DNA of 64,000 bases from Protonemura montana (taxonomy: Eukaryota; Arthropoda; Insecta; Plecoptera; Nemouridae). Below are positions 12,149 through 23,815 of the stretch, piece by piece (position 1 is the first letter of the stretch; each line of letters opens with the position of its first letter). A program made the position numbers and the translations under genes. Below the pieces are notes generated by a model. The model made no database searches. It worked only from the letters and a program-made list of their open reading frames with translations, and was not told the origin of the DNA. Location of the stretch: assembly GCA_947568835.1 (NCBI GenBank), contig OX387609.1, forward strand, positions 1,926,001-1,990,000, read 5' to 3'.

Positions 12149-12480
12149 ATTTGTTGGATTTAATGACGCACTGGTTTGAATACGTGCTCTGTGGAAAGCA
12201 GCATGATGGCGTCGGTGAATTATTGGGTGATGATGAGGATGATGATAAATCTGGTATAAAACAAAAAAAGGGGAAACCTGGTGGCAAAATCTAATTGACT
12301 CCTATTGAGCAACAACAATGAGACAACCGGCCACGAAGTTGATAAGCACGGAAAGTTTAGTTATTTTATCATCTTTTAGCCCTTTGACAACTCTTCCCAA
12401 TTGAACTTTTTATGTATTTGGTGATCAGCCATATGATACCTGACCTAGCGGTGTTGTTAAACTTCAGTAATCTTTGGGGA
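12149..12480 (-). mobile_element. 5S rRNA-derived SINE, degenerate copy
   Basis: The 3' domain (TTTAATGACGCACTGGTTTG), the GATGATGAGGATGATGAT tract and the AAGTTGATAAGCACGG segment are in family order. The head has decayed to CCTGACCTAGCGGTGTTGTT AAACTTCAGTAATC. The 87-bp minisatellite starts at the exact point where the 5S-like head ends. Confidence 0.7.
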
Positions 12481-13250
12481 ACAATCCTTGTTTCACCCAC
12501 ACATTACTATTACATTGTGATGAACTGTCCGATGCCGGGCACGGGTTACTTGTTTTAGATTGCCATGACAACCCTTGTTTCACCCACCCATTACTATTAC
12601 ATTTTGATGAACTGCCCGATGCCGGGCACGGGTTACTTGTTTTAGATTGCCATGACAACCCTTGTTTCACCCACCCATTACTATTACATTGTGATGAACT
12701 GCCCGATGCCGGGCACGGGTTACTTGTTTTAGATTGCCATGACAACCCTTGTTTCACCCACCCATTACTATTACATTGTGATGAACTACCCGATGCCGGG
12801 CACGGGTTACTTGTTTTAGATTGCCATGACAACCCTTGTTTCACCCACCCATTACTATTACATTGTGATGAACTGCCCGATGCCGGGCACGGGTTACTTG
12901 TTTTAGATTGCCGTGACAACCCTTGTTTCACCCACCCATTACTATTACATTGTGATGAACTGCCCGATGCCAGGCACGGGTTACTTGTTTTAGATTGCCA
13001 TGACAACCCTTGTTTCACCCACCCATTACTATTACATTGTGATGAACTGCCCGATGCCGGGCACGGGTTACTTGTTTTAGATTGCCATGACAACCCTTGT
13101 TTCACCCACCCATTACTATTACATTGTGATGAACTGCCCGATGCCGGGCACGGGTTACTTGTTTTAGATTGCCATGACAACCCTTGTTTCACCCACCCAT
13201 TGACCTTATATTACTATTACATTGTGATGAACTGCCCGATGCCGGGCAAA
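12481..13250. repeat. 87-bp minisatellite, 9 units
   Basis: Units start at 12481, 12568, 12655, 12742, 12829, 12916, 13003, 13090 and 13177. They are nearly identical, with scattered single substitutions. The last unit carries a small insertion (GACCTTATATT) after CCCACCCATT. Each unit contains the palindrome-like GCCCGATGCCGGGC. Because 87 is 29 codons and no stop occurs, frames of 242-275 codons stay open on both strands, but neither begins with ATG. I read it as non-coding. Confidence 0.95.
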
Positions 13251-16200
13251 GGTTTAATTTTAATTTTTTGCCTATCTTTAGAAGTCCTTGAAGTGAAATG
13301 ATTGACTTCAATCTCTACTTTAGCCGCCCTTATTGTATATTTTACGAAAGATCTCAAAAGAACTGGATACAATTTTAAACCAACCGGCTGCATGAACCAA
13401 AGCGTCATTGAGCGAAACTAGCGTCGACTTAGGCGTCTTGTACGCCAAATTCTTACCGGAGACAGATTTTAGGAAAAGCGCCATTAAAACGCGTTTTCCC
13501 GCGAGAGGAAAAGTCGACGAGGAATCCGGCGCGTCCCTTGCATTTTATTTACGAGAGCGTCGGCCGGCGCTCGCCACGAAAATTATTCGTGGAAAACCTA
13601 AGGGAATTGATAAATTATTCATTTTCTGACGACTGTCGTTTTGTTTTTCCAACAAAAAATTTCTTTCTTGCCTTTCGTGTAAAAGCACGCTCAAAAATAA
13701 TGCCTATTCAGGTGATATTTCAATTTTCTCGGAACCTAAATATTGTTTGGTATGACGCTATAGTTTCAAATCCAGGTTAATTAATGTTTTGTTTCGATAT
13801 TAATTGTAATCTAGTTTTAATCAAGTTTTGGCAAATTCAAAAACTTTCAATCAGCAGAATTTGTGCGCCGCGGCGATTTGTCCGCGGCAACCAAAACGAT
13901 CGGCGGTTTTAATTACTTTACAGAACGGTGATTTAATTAATATCGGCTGATGATTTCAAAGCGGTTTATGTATATGTTTTATTTGCCGAAAACTAGCCAA
14001 CAAGCTCGTATTAATTCCACACTAGCGTAGATTAAATCACATCTTTCTGTTTAGTTATAGCAAACCCCTCTTTAAGGCTGTCCATGGCGAAATAAATGAA
14101 CAGGCATTTCGGTACAAGGACCCGTGTGCCCTTACCGATGAGGGCAACGTTGCAATGGAAATGCGTTTTAGATTTACTTTTAAGTTAACCGGCATTAAAT
14201 TTGCTGCGTGTTATGCCGAGTTTCCGGATTCCAGTGCTCGCACGAACTTCCGCTACTGGCTGCCACCGTTTTGCAAACGGTAGGAAAATGGCCCCCCTTT
14301 CTTTCAGTTGTAAATTTTACTAAGTGATACATTGTGCTGAACTTGTTTTAGTGAGAGCGATCCTTGTAATGATTTACTAGCTTTATTACTGGTCTGGTCA
14401 TTCACTAATGCGTTTAATTTATTGTACCTACTCTTTTCTATTTCAGTGAAATAATTCCAGTGAGGGTTTTTCATTTTCTCGCTTTAATCAGAAATAATTT
14501 GAAAGAAAAATCCCAAAAAAAAGCTTCGATTTGATGGTATTGATCATTATTTCAGTAAATCTATACGCATATAGTAACTTAACATCAAATAAAATGCTAA
14601 AAATAAACCGAAATTAGCTTTTGATTCCATTTGAAAACCAGTCCAGTACTTTAATAATAATATCTTGAAGAAGGAAAACACTTAATAATACAAGATAGTA
14701 TTGCTGCTACATTATTTATGGGCAACGAAGAGGTTTGAGAAGTTTTCAAAGTAAATATTTTTCAGATAAAGCAGCTAATAAGTGATATTCGTGTAAAATT
14801 AGATCGAGTTTTAAATATTTATAACTCCAGCTGGTACATCAACTCAATGTAATTATCATAATATCGTTTAATCGGTATCATTGACTGTATAGAAGTGCAC
14901 ATAATTCTAGGTAAAGAGTTGCTAAACCCGAAAGAAACCAATGGACAACTGGACTTATGTGTGTTTATATGTGTAAAGACCGTTGGGCATTCCAGTATAT
15001 TCATTTCATTACCTCGACCATATATTGCCTCTGATTTTCTGCTGCGAACCAAGTTTAAAAAAATATTCCACTACGCATTGACGTTAGGGTAACGTTATGT
15101 TTCAACTTTGGGTATCGAACAATAATTAGCTAACCAAACATAGTAAAACCTTCCCGAAGACATTAAAATTAGTAAACAATAACCTTCATCAATCGTAACC
15201 CTACCCAACACAAATATCAGAATACACCATTAACTACTAAAGCTAATGGCAAATGATAAATGACAAATAATTAAACCCACACTAGAATCGTCCCTACGCA
15301 TGGGTCGCCGGTTACTTTCATGGGCGTCAACCTCCACGCACTGCGTTGATATAGCCGATCAGCAAACTAACTCATCAATTTGCTGATGGACACCGTAAAC
15401 CAAACAAAGCGACCAAACAAATTGACTTGCGTCCAGTTGGTAATCATTAGTGAAACTAGCTATCAAACACCTACCTTTAAAAGAGCTGATATCAGCGACG
15501 GACGAGCTCCAATGGACTGTGTTTTTAAGCCAACACGTGACGGTGCACAAGAACAAAATCAACAATTATTAAGAGGTTTTTGTTTTTCACTAACAAGAAG
15601 CCTCTTCGTTTTTTAAGTTTAAACGAATTATCACACGCACACGTACACGATTCACACCGACAGGACGAAATGCCGAGCGCAGAAGGCAAAAAATCCACCG
15701 ATACACTTTCACTAGAGTTTAAAATATTCGAAATAATTACGGAAACACGTGTAACGGTTTCGATACGGTTCAGTAATGGTGGCGATACTCTTGAATTAGT
15801 TCTCGCGAACGAAACCGCTGAGAGACCGGTTGGTATTTGGGGTTGGAGTCAACGATAGAGTCGACGTGGTCGATCCTCCTCTGTGACTCGTTGGCTGGCT
15901 CTGAGACCACTGGCCGAGATTTACTCTGCGTTCCCGGGTGCAGAATCCATTGCAACGATGCCTCTCGAGCTGCCAGAAGAACCACTTGATCGCAATGAAA
16001 AGTCTAGCCTGGTTGGATGCTAAAGCGTTGATGTGGTTCATCTTTCACGTCGCTATGTTTGATGCGCAGTTGACGAGCGCGCATTCGCTGCTCAGTGCGC
16101 AAACTCAACAAAACAGCTGGTGTTTTATGGAATCGATAAGCAATGCTGCCAACAATTTTGTGTTGCTGGCCGTTGGCTTGCACTAAAAAAACGGTGAAAA

Positions 16201-16989
16201 AAAAAGAGGACGATATATAGAAATGCGATCCCTGGAAAAAAGGGAGCAGCATGCCACGAAACATGAGCGAAAAGGAGAAGAAAAATGTGTCTCCTAACAT
16301 ATCGAGATTTACTTTTGTTCGATGTTTGCGAAATAGTTTTTTTCTTTTCACCGAGTTTTTCTTCGATTGATTCCGTTCGTGAGTTTTCGAATGGCAAGCA
16401 ATCTTTCGTTTTTCTTTGGCTAGCTATTCGCGCAAACGTTCGGCAAACGTTGTCGTGAGGTTGACAAACAGAAGAAGAGTGGTTGGTACACGTTTTCTTA
16501 AGATGGTTCGTGGTAAGGAGACTGCAAACTCGTTGTGAAACGGTGTTGACGCGTAGAACGACCCAAGGAATTGATCTTTTACGATTTGTTTCAACTTGGC
16601 ACGGGGTGCTTTTTTTCCTTGTGAGGGTTCCTTGGTTCTGATATGAATTTCAATATAACAGATGGTACGGTACGGGAATGGGAATCTTTGTTATGGTGCA
16701 TTTAAAGGTATAAACGGAGTCTAGACTTGTTTTTGGTGCGTTTGAGCAAGAACTTCGCTAAAGTTTTCTGATAGTTGAGAAGCATGGCATTCTATGTTAG
16801 CCATGGTCTTTAATCTATGGTCTATATCTTGAAAAGCAAAGTAAGTGAATAAGCTGGATAAAGGACCAACATGACCTAGGGACAGGATTTGAGAAATGCT
16901 TACCCAAATGTATTTCATAGTTCTTTAAAATAAGACAGACATACATTTTAAGATAATTTTGGCCTTTTACTTTCCTATACTGGAAAACT
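13251..16989. other. No supported gene; two GC-richer islands
   Basis: Island one (about 13410-13610) is CpG-rich. On its minus strand ATGGCGCTTTTCC leads to a GTAAGA donor-like site, a possible but unproven first exon. Island two (about 15640-16160) is open in several frames; an ATG at 15670 gives 62 codons (MPSAEGKKST to GIWGWSQR) with no known domain. Near 16503 AAGATGGTTCGTG is followed directly by GTAAGG. These could be 5' ends of genes whose other exons lie elsewhere. The remainder is AT-rich and featureless. Confidence 0.3.
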
Positions 16990-17975
16990 TGTTGATTGAT
17001 TTATTTCTGGTGTTTAACGACGCACTGTTTTGACAACGGGCCTTGTAAAGCTCTGTCCTTATGACGTCGGAAAAAGAGAGAATGATAATGACCTAGCTTA
17101 GAAGGAAGGAGGGGAAACTCGGTGCCGGCACGTAGCCTACTCCTGTCGAAGAGCACCAAGGGGACCACCGACTTAACGTCCCTTCCGAAGGATGGTACAA
17201 CGCGAACAACAGGATTCCTACACAAATCCATGCTGTCGAGAGGTTGATAAGCAAGGCGAGTGAAGTTGCTGTACTAACTTTCATCCCTCCAACCTCTCTC
17301 CCGAACAGAACTGGTCATGTGTATGATGGTCACCCATCCAACACCTGACCAAGCGCATTGTTGCTTAACTTTCATCCCTCCAACCTCTCTGCTGAACAGA
17401 ACTGGTCATGTGTATGATGGTCACCTATCAAATACCTGACTCAGCGCAGTGTTGCTTAACTTTCATCCCTCCAACCTCTCTCCCAAACAGAACTGGTCGT
17501 GTGTATGATGGTCACCCATCCAATACCTCACTCAGCGCAGTGTTGCTTAACTTTCATCCCTCCAACCTCTCTACCGAACAGAACTGGCCATGTGTATGAT
17601 GGTCACCCATCCGCTACCTGACCCAGCGCAGTGTTGCTTAACTTTCATCCCTCCAACCTCTCTCCCGAACAGAACTGGTCATGTGTATGATGGTCACCCA
17701 TCCAATACCTGACCCAGCGCAGTGTTGCTTAACTTTCATCCCTCCAACCTCTCTCCCGAACAGAACTGGTCATGTGTATGATGGTCACCCATCCAATACC
17801 TGACCCAGCGCAGTGTTACTTAACTTTCATCCCTCCAACCTCTCTCCCCGAACAGAACTGGTCATGTGTATGATGGTCACCCATCCAATACCTGACCCAG
17901 CGTAGTGTTGCTTAACTTCGGTAATCTCACGAGGACCGGTGTTTTTTTCAACTTACCAAACCGTTCTTCGGAACA
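16990..17975 (-). mobile_element. 5S rRNA-derived SINE with 7 tandem head units
   Basis: Body and 3' domain run from the GATTGATT tail at about 16993 to 17278, in the same order as the other copies. The 91-bp head segment is then repeated with starts at 17279, 17370, 17461, 17552, 17643, 17734 and 17825 (the last is 92 bp). A single true 5' head end (GGTGTTTTTTTCAACTTACC) closes the element. Each unit carries the GTTAAGCAACAC, GGATGGGTGACC and neighbouring segments that correspond to the 5S internal promoter. Units differ from each other by several substitutions, so the array is not brand new. Confidence 0.9.
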
Positions 17976-18924
17976 CTTATGACCTAAGTTTCTGTCAATG
18001 TAAGGTTGGATTTAGTTAGAAGGAAACAGCAGAAATGATCAAAGAGTGGAAATTGTATGGATTCGTTTTATTTGAGGAAAGTTGACGGAGTCGTTTTATG
18101 AAATTCGACCATATCATTACTTCGCTGAGTGCAGGTATTAAAAACCATTTCAATTTTCATTCGAATATATATTTCACAAGACTTCCGTTAAGTTTGCAAA
18201 AGTTAACGCCATGAGAAGTTGAAATTGAGAAAAAAATATTTCCTTTGCATTTCCACGTGAAAGTTGGGGGCTGATTAAAATAAAACTGGATAATTGCAGA
18301 GCCATGTACTAAGCCGCCAACTTCTCCGGCATTTTCACGGCCGGAAAACTCTTTGGAAAACAATTAAGCCCAAGCAACGAGTTGGGAAATCGCTTCCCGT
18401 TTAAGCGTCCGCAAGTTAAAATATTTGCTGTTAAAACTTGATCGACTTCAACTTATCCTCTGATTAAAAATAGTGAAAAAGTTACAAAGTCACGAGAGAT
18501 TTCAAATATTTTCCTCACAGAAACCGGAAAAACCACTCCGCTTCCGCATTTCCCAGATTGAAATATTTCTGTGAAAAATGACTTCATGTCCAAATGACAA
18601 AGATGTTTTTTCACACACCGAGGAAAATCATGGTCCTTGCATTTCCACAATGCCCATCCACACACATGTAGCATCACACACTCATACAAATATTTATATG
18701 GGCACGAAAATCTAGCGCATCCCTGCTAGTACAAAAAAAAGGTTTCGAAAATGTAATATTTACATGACAAAAAGCTATGCTTATCCCCAAGTTCCTATTC
18801 CACCCCCCAGGGCCAATCTCTGGGGGTAAAATCTTGGCACATCTGCACTAGTAATAAATCTAGTTTTCCCGCGATATCAAAGCGACGAGAGCGACCCTAC
18901 CGGCAAAACCAAAAGCGCAAAAGA
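17976..18924. other. No supported gene
   Basis: AT-rich unique-looking sequence. The minus-strand frames at 18157-18363 and 18453-18689 have no domain or splice support. Confidence 0.5.
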
Positions 18925-21027
18925 TACAGTCTAGCCCGAGAGAGAAGATACCAGCACAAGGACTGTCCCCTGCATTGCTACAGTCTAGCCCGTGAGAGAA
19001 GATACCAGCACTAGGACTGTCCCCTGCATTGCTACAGTCTAGCCCGAGAGAGAAGATACCAGCACAAGGACTGTCCCCTGCATTGCTACAGTCTAGCCCG
19101 TGAGAGAAGATACCAGCACAAGGACTGTCCCCTGCATTGCTACAGTCTAGCCCGTGAGAGAAGATACCAGCACAAGGACTGTCCCCTGCATTGCTACAGT
19201 CTAGCCCGTGAGAGAAGATACCAGCACAAGGACTGTCCCCTGCATTGCTACAGTCTAGCCCGAGAGAGAAGATACCAGCACAAGGACTGTCCCCTGCATT
19301 GCTACAGTCTAGCCCGAGAGAGGAGATACCAGCACAAGGACTGTCCCCTGCATTGCTACAGTCTAGCCCGAGAGAGAAGATACCAGCACAAGGACTGTCC
19401 CCTGCATTGCTACAGTCTAGCCCGAGAGAGGAGATACCAGCACAAGGACTGTCCCTGCATTGCTACAGTCTAGCCCGTGAGAGAAGATACCAGCACAAGG
19501 ACTGTCCCCTGCATTGCTACAGTCTAGCCCGTGAGAGAAGATACCAGCACAAGGACTGTCCCTGCATTGCTACAGTCTAGCCCGAGAGAGGAGATACCAG
19601 CACAAGGACTGTCCCCTGCATTGCTACAGTCTAGCCCGAGAGAGAAGATACCAGCACAAGGACTGTCCCCTGCATTGCTACAGTCTAGCCCGTGAGAGAA
19701 GATACCAGCACAAGGACTGTCCCCTGCATTGCTACAGTCTAGCCCATGAGAGAAGATACCAGCACAAGGACTGTCCCCTGCATTGCTACAGTCTAGCCCT
19801 TGAGAGAAGATACCAGCACAAGGACTGTCCCCTGCATTGCTACAGTCTAGCCCGAGAGAGGAGATACCAGCACAAGGACTGTCCCCTGCATTGCTACAGT
19901 CTAGCCCATGAGAGAAGATACCAGCACAAGGACTGTCCCCTGCATTGCTACAGTCTAGCCCGAGAGAGGAGATACCAGCACAAGGACTGTCCCCTGCATT
20001 GCTACAGTCTAGCCCGTGAGAGAAGATACCAGCACAAGGACTGTCCCCTGCATTGCTACAGTCTAGCCCGTGAGAGAAGATACCAGCACAAGAACTGTCC
20101 CTGCATTGCTACAGTCTAGCCCGTGAGAGAAGATACCAGCACAAGGACTGTCCCCTGCATTGCTACAGTCTAGCCCGAGAGAGGAGATACCAGCACAAGG
20201 ACTGTCCCCTGCATTGCTACAGTCTAGCCCGTGAGAGAAGATACCAGCACAAGGACTGTCCCCTACATTGCTACAGTCTAGCCCGTGAGAGAAGATACCA
20301 GCACAAGGACTGTCCCCTACATTGCTACAGTCTAGCCCGTGAGAGAAGATACCAGCACAAGGACTGTCCCCTGCATTGCTACAGTCTAGCCCGAGAGAGA
20401 AGATACCAGCACAAGGACTGTCCCCTGCATTGCTACAGTCTAGCCCGAGAGAGAAGATACCAGCACAAGGACTGTCCCCTGCATTGCTACATTCTAGCCC
20501 GCGAGAGAAGATACCAGCACAAGGACTGTCCCTGCATTGCCACAGTCTAGCCCGTGATAGAAGATACCAGCACACGGACTGGCCCCTGCATTGCTACAGT
20601 CTAGCCCGTGAGAGAAGATACCAGCACAAGGACTGTCCCCTGCATTGCTACAGTCTAGCCCGTGAGAGAAGATACCAGCACAAGGACTGTCCCCTGCATT
20701 GCTACAGTCTAGCCCGTGAGGGAAGATACCAGCACAAGGACTGTCCCTGCATTGCTACAGTCTAGCCCGTGAGAGAAGATACCAGCACAAGGACTGTCCC
20801 CTGCATTGCTACAGTCTAGCCGGTGAGAGAAGATACCGACACAAGGACTATCCCCTGCATTGCTACATTCTAGCCCGTGAGAGAAGATACCAGCACAAGG
20901 ACTGTCCCCTGCATTGCTACAGTCTAGCCCGTGAGAAAAAATACCATCACAAGGACTGTCCCCTGCATTGCTACAGTCTAGCCCGTGAGAGAAGATACCA
21001 ACACAAGGACTGTCCCTGCATTGCTAC
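18925..21027. repeat. 54-bp minisatellite, 39 units
   Basis: The unit runs TACAGTCTAGCCCGTGAGAG, then AAGATACCAGCACAAGGACT, then GTCCCCTGCATTGC. I count 39 units; at least six are 53 bp through loss of one C in the CCCC run. Two main variants alternate irregularly, CGTGAGAGAAG and CGAGAGAGAAG/GAG, with rarer CATGAG, CTTGAG and CGCGAG forms. The right-hand units (after about 20480) are the most mutated. GACTGT and ACAGTC flank a 13-nt loop in every unit, so single strands can form serial hairpins. Frames of up to 170 codons arise from the 54-nt period and are spurious. Confidence 0.95.
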
Positions 21028-22772
21028 CAACTCATGAATGAAGTTGAAGTTATGATTTTGGTGATAATATATCAAAATACTTTTTAAATTTACAAAAAAA
21101 ATTTAAAAAATGAACATCTTGTCATGAAAAAAGCTTAAGAGCAGAAGAAAAATGGCGGACAGTAGCTTTATTTTTTTTAAGACTGTTGACCTGCGTGTCA
21201 GACCAAAACGACCAGTGGCACCTCTCTCGGAACAGAATGTTCTCTCATTGAATAGAGTTTACTATTATTTTTTTTCCACCAGAACTTCTATGTTATATAA
21301 TGTTTCAATAGAGTGTAGGTTTTTGTTTGTGCATTTCTCTATTTATTAGCTTTTATCGGCGGCTCCTACTGATCGTGCAACTGAAGTTTGAGACACAATA
21401 CTCCAAGCAAGTAAAACACCAATTCTCTCACAGCTCATATGTTCCTTATCTGACAGATAACTATTTATTAACTTTTCATTTCTTTTTTCTTTAAGAAAAA
21501 GGGGACGAAAAAAATAACTGCAGTGGAAAAGTGGTTTGTGTTTGGCGTGAGTTGAAACCGCGAGAAGAGGAAACTTAGAGGGAAAGTTGGGTGAGGAAAA
21601 ACGCCGAATTTCTCAACTATGGAAAAGCAATTATAAAAGAAGAGACAAGAATATTACTGAGCAACGTTTAGAAGGCTCATTCAACTGTTTAAGAAAGAAC
21701 ACGATTATATATCAAGAAGTTTTTCATCTTTAGAAGTTTTTGTGAAAAGACAGGTTGCACATTTAAGAGAGGAATCTGTACTTTTGATACTTTTAATGCA
21801 GGTACTATTTGGGTTGAGCTGGAAATACCAAGCGAAGGAAAACAGTGAAATCACACAAAACTTTAAACAAGGGAAAGTTTAGCTTCTCAATTAGATTCAA
21901 ACTACCTGTTTAAGTTTTAGCGTAAGTTTTCACTGTAATTTTTAGAAAATTCTAGGATAGTTTATTTTCCAGGTGTAAATCAGCTAAATTCTAATTGTTT
22001 CTCACTTTTGATTATTATTAAAAAAATCAATAAAAAAAAAATTTTAAGTAATCAAATTTGACCTCAAAAACTAGACGTTTTGAATGATTTTTGTTAATTT
22101 CACTGCAGTTGGTAATAACAAATTTTCTCCATCAAAGCAATTTTCAACAAATCTTAGCCACAAACATTCTGAACTCCGGTTAATTCTAATAATAAACTTG
22201 ACATTCCGCAAAACAGATTAAATTTCACTCACATTTCGATATCGAACAAATACCTTCTCATCAGATACTGTCTAGATCTAGGGAAAAAAATGATAACCAG
22301 CACAAGCCCATTGTTGATGAAATAAAATTCCCAGCATTTTAACGAGCAGTAAATTTCATTTCAATTAAGCCAACATAACCAAGCATTGAAACGTTTTTTT
22401 CAAACTCTTCCCACTCAATTATCAACGGTGATCACCCGAGCACCCTTTGCTAAGCTCCCATTGAACGAACAACTTGACTCACAATTTTTCAAAACACCGG
22501 TCATTTTATTTAAACTCGATCCATAATCCGATTAAAAAAAAACCTCGTCCACTGCTACAAAAATAACCCAACGATACTAAAACACTGAACTCTATACTAG
22601 AGGGCTGTGAATCAGAATAAAATTCTACTCGTGTAAGCTTAGGGTGGAATCTGACGTGCGTTGAGTTGATTTCTTTTGTTTGTTCATTTAAACGATTGAA
22701 AAGTGGGAAATGTTGGCGCTGTAATCGCTATTTTTATTGCCATTGTTATGTAAAAAAAAACTGGTCCGTTGG
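21028..22772. other. No supported gene
   Basis: AT-rich. AAAATGGCGGACAG at 21149 begins a 65-codon frame (21152-21349) dominated by T-rich codons, which I do not accept as a gene. No repeats shared with other parts of the window are seen. Confidence 0.45.
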
Positions 22773-22928
22773 TATAAAAGGCGTCTTCATTTGTCTCTCT
22801 TTTGGTCTTTTTTTTGCTTTTGTTAGTTGATTTTTGCGACGATGAATTTGTGCTTTGGTCGCTGGTGCCGGCCTCATTTGAAAAACAAACTCGTGGCTGC
22901 GATGGAAAACAATGTGGCTCTGCCGTGA
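22773..22928 (+). promoter_or_regulatory. TATA box with 28-codon ORF downstream
   Basis: GGTATAAAAGGCG at 22771-22783 is a textbook core TATA box in a GC-richer context. A pyrimidine-rich stretch follows at the distance where initiation would be expected. The first ATG (22842) opens a 28-codon frame (MNLCFGRWCRPHLKNK...) that ends at 22928. The ORF could be an upstream ORF, a small peptide or chance; no splice donor inside it is convincing. Confidence 0.35.
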
Positions 22929-23704
22929 ATTTATCCGTTTCGTGAAAACTCTAATTGAAATCGTTAAATGATTGACAAAATGAAAGTGTAGAAAGATTCT
23001 GGGAAAAGCTTTTACTTGTTTAGCTGGGCATGTTTGTGCCAGGACGTGGTATTCTGTTCTCTACTTAAGCACTTGATTGGATGCTGGATGGAAGATTTAA
23101 TCAATCACTTCAGAGAGAAAGCAACGTAGAGTTCACGATTACAAAAATAAAATTGCGGATTGCAGCCAAAATGGCTTGTATCTTTAAAATTTTAAACAGA
23201 AAATGTAATTTTTTTGAGGTCAATTTTTAGAAAGTGGTCAAAAATATTTCATAAAAATCACGATTTAACCCAAATCTAGTTATTATTTTAAGTCAAATCT
23301 GCAAAAATTTCCTATCCAATTTCCTTTCATTTATTATTTGATTCAAAAGTTTGGCTTTTCCCTTATGGTCAACCACTTAATTTGTGTAACTATTGCCAAT
23401 CAAGTGACTATCAGATGCATAAATTAATAATATCCTTATCCCAATTAATTTATAAAGTTCCACTTGGACCACGATAATTCTCGCTTTATATCAACGTTCC
23501 ACAGTAAATGGATAAAAGGTTACAAAACGGTTGGTCCACATTAACAACAAGGATGTCTTTATGGAGGGAAACGGCTGACAAACCATTTCGAATGACCAGA
23601 CCGGATTTGCGAACTAGCAGCAGCGAAATAAATCGCATTTCACGCATGAAAATGCGTGTGTAAAAATGTTGAATTTCGGCATCTGATTTTCGTGGCGTCC
23701 GTGC

Positions 23705-23815
23705 TATAAAAGTGCAGAGATCCGTGTGAAGATGGCGCTGAGAGGAAACTTCCTTCCGTCATCACTTTCTATACAGTTTTATTACTTGTTGCTGGGATTA
23801 GAGAATCGCAGTTAG
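23705..23815 (+). promoter_or_regulatory. TATA box followed by AAGATGGCG start
   Basis: TATAAAAG at 23705-23712 lies 20 bp before AAGATGGCGCTG (ATG at 23732), close to the usual TATA-to-start distance. An mRNA from this site would therefore have little or no leader. The ATG opens a 27-codon frame that ends at 23815. It lies about 0.9 kb from the other TATA box on the same strand. No downstream exon was identified. Confidence 0.3.

Noticed and set aside
12474-13301. Long open frames of 275 codons (plus) and 242 codons (minus) through the 87-bp array
   Set aside because: They exist only because the period is a multiple of three and the unit is stop-free. Neither has an ATG start, and both cannot be coding.
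15670-15858. 62-codon ORF from ATG (MPSAEGKKST...)
   Set aside because: A proper ATG-to-stop frame, but no family, no splice context and a GC-rich setting; mentioned only within the region entry.
16990-17975. A true 5S rRNA gene cluster
   Set aside because: Units carry only part of 5S plus body sequence, are joined to a SINE body and tail, and lack the 5S 3' end with a terminator.
19245-20765. Open frames of 111-170 codons inside the 54-bp array
   Set aside because: The period is 18 codons. Frames end wherever a unit has lost one base and are present on both strands.
18925-21027. CRISPR array
   Set aside because: Units are contiguous tandem copies with no unique spacers, in a genome with introns and SINEs.
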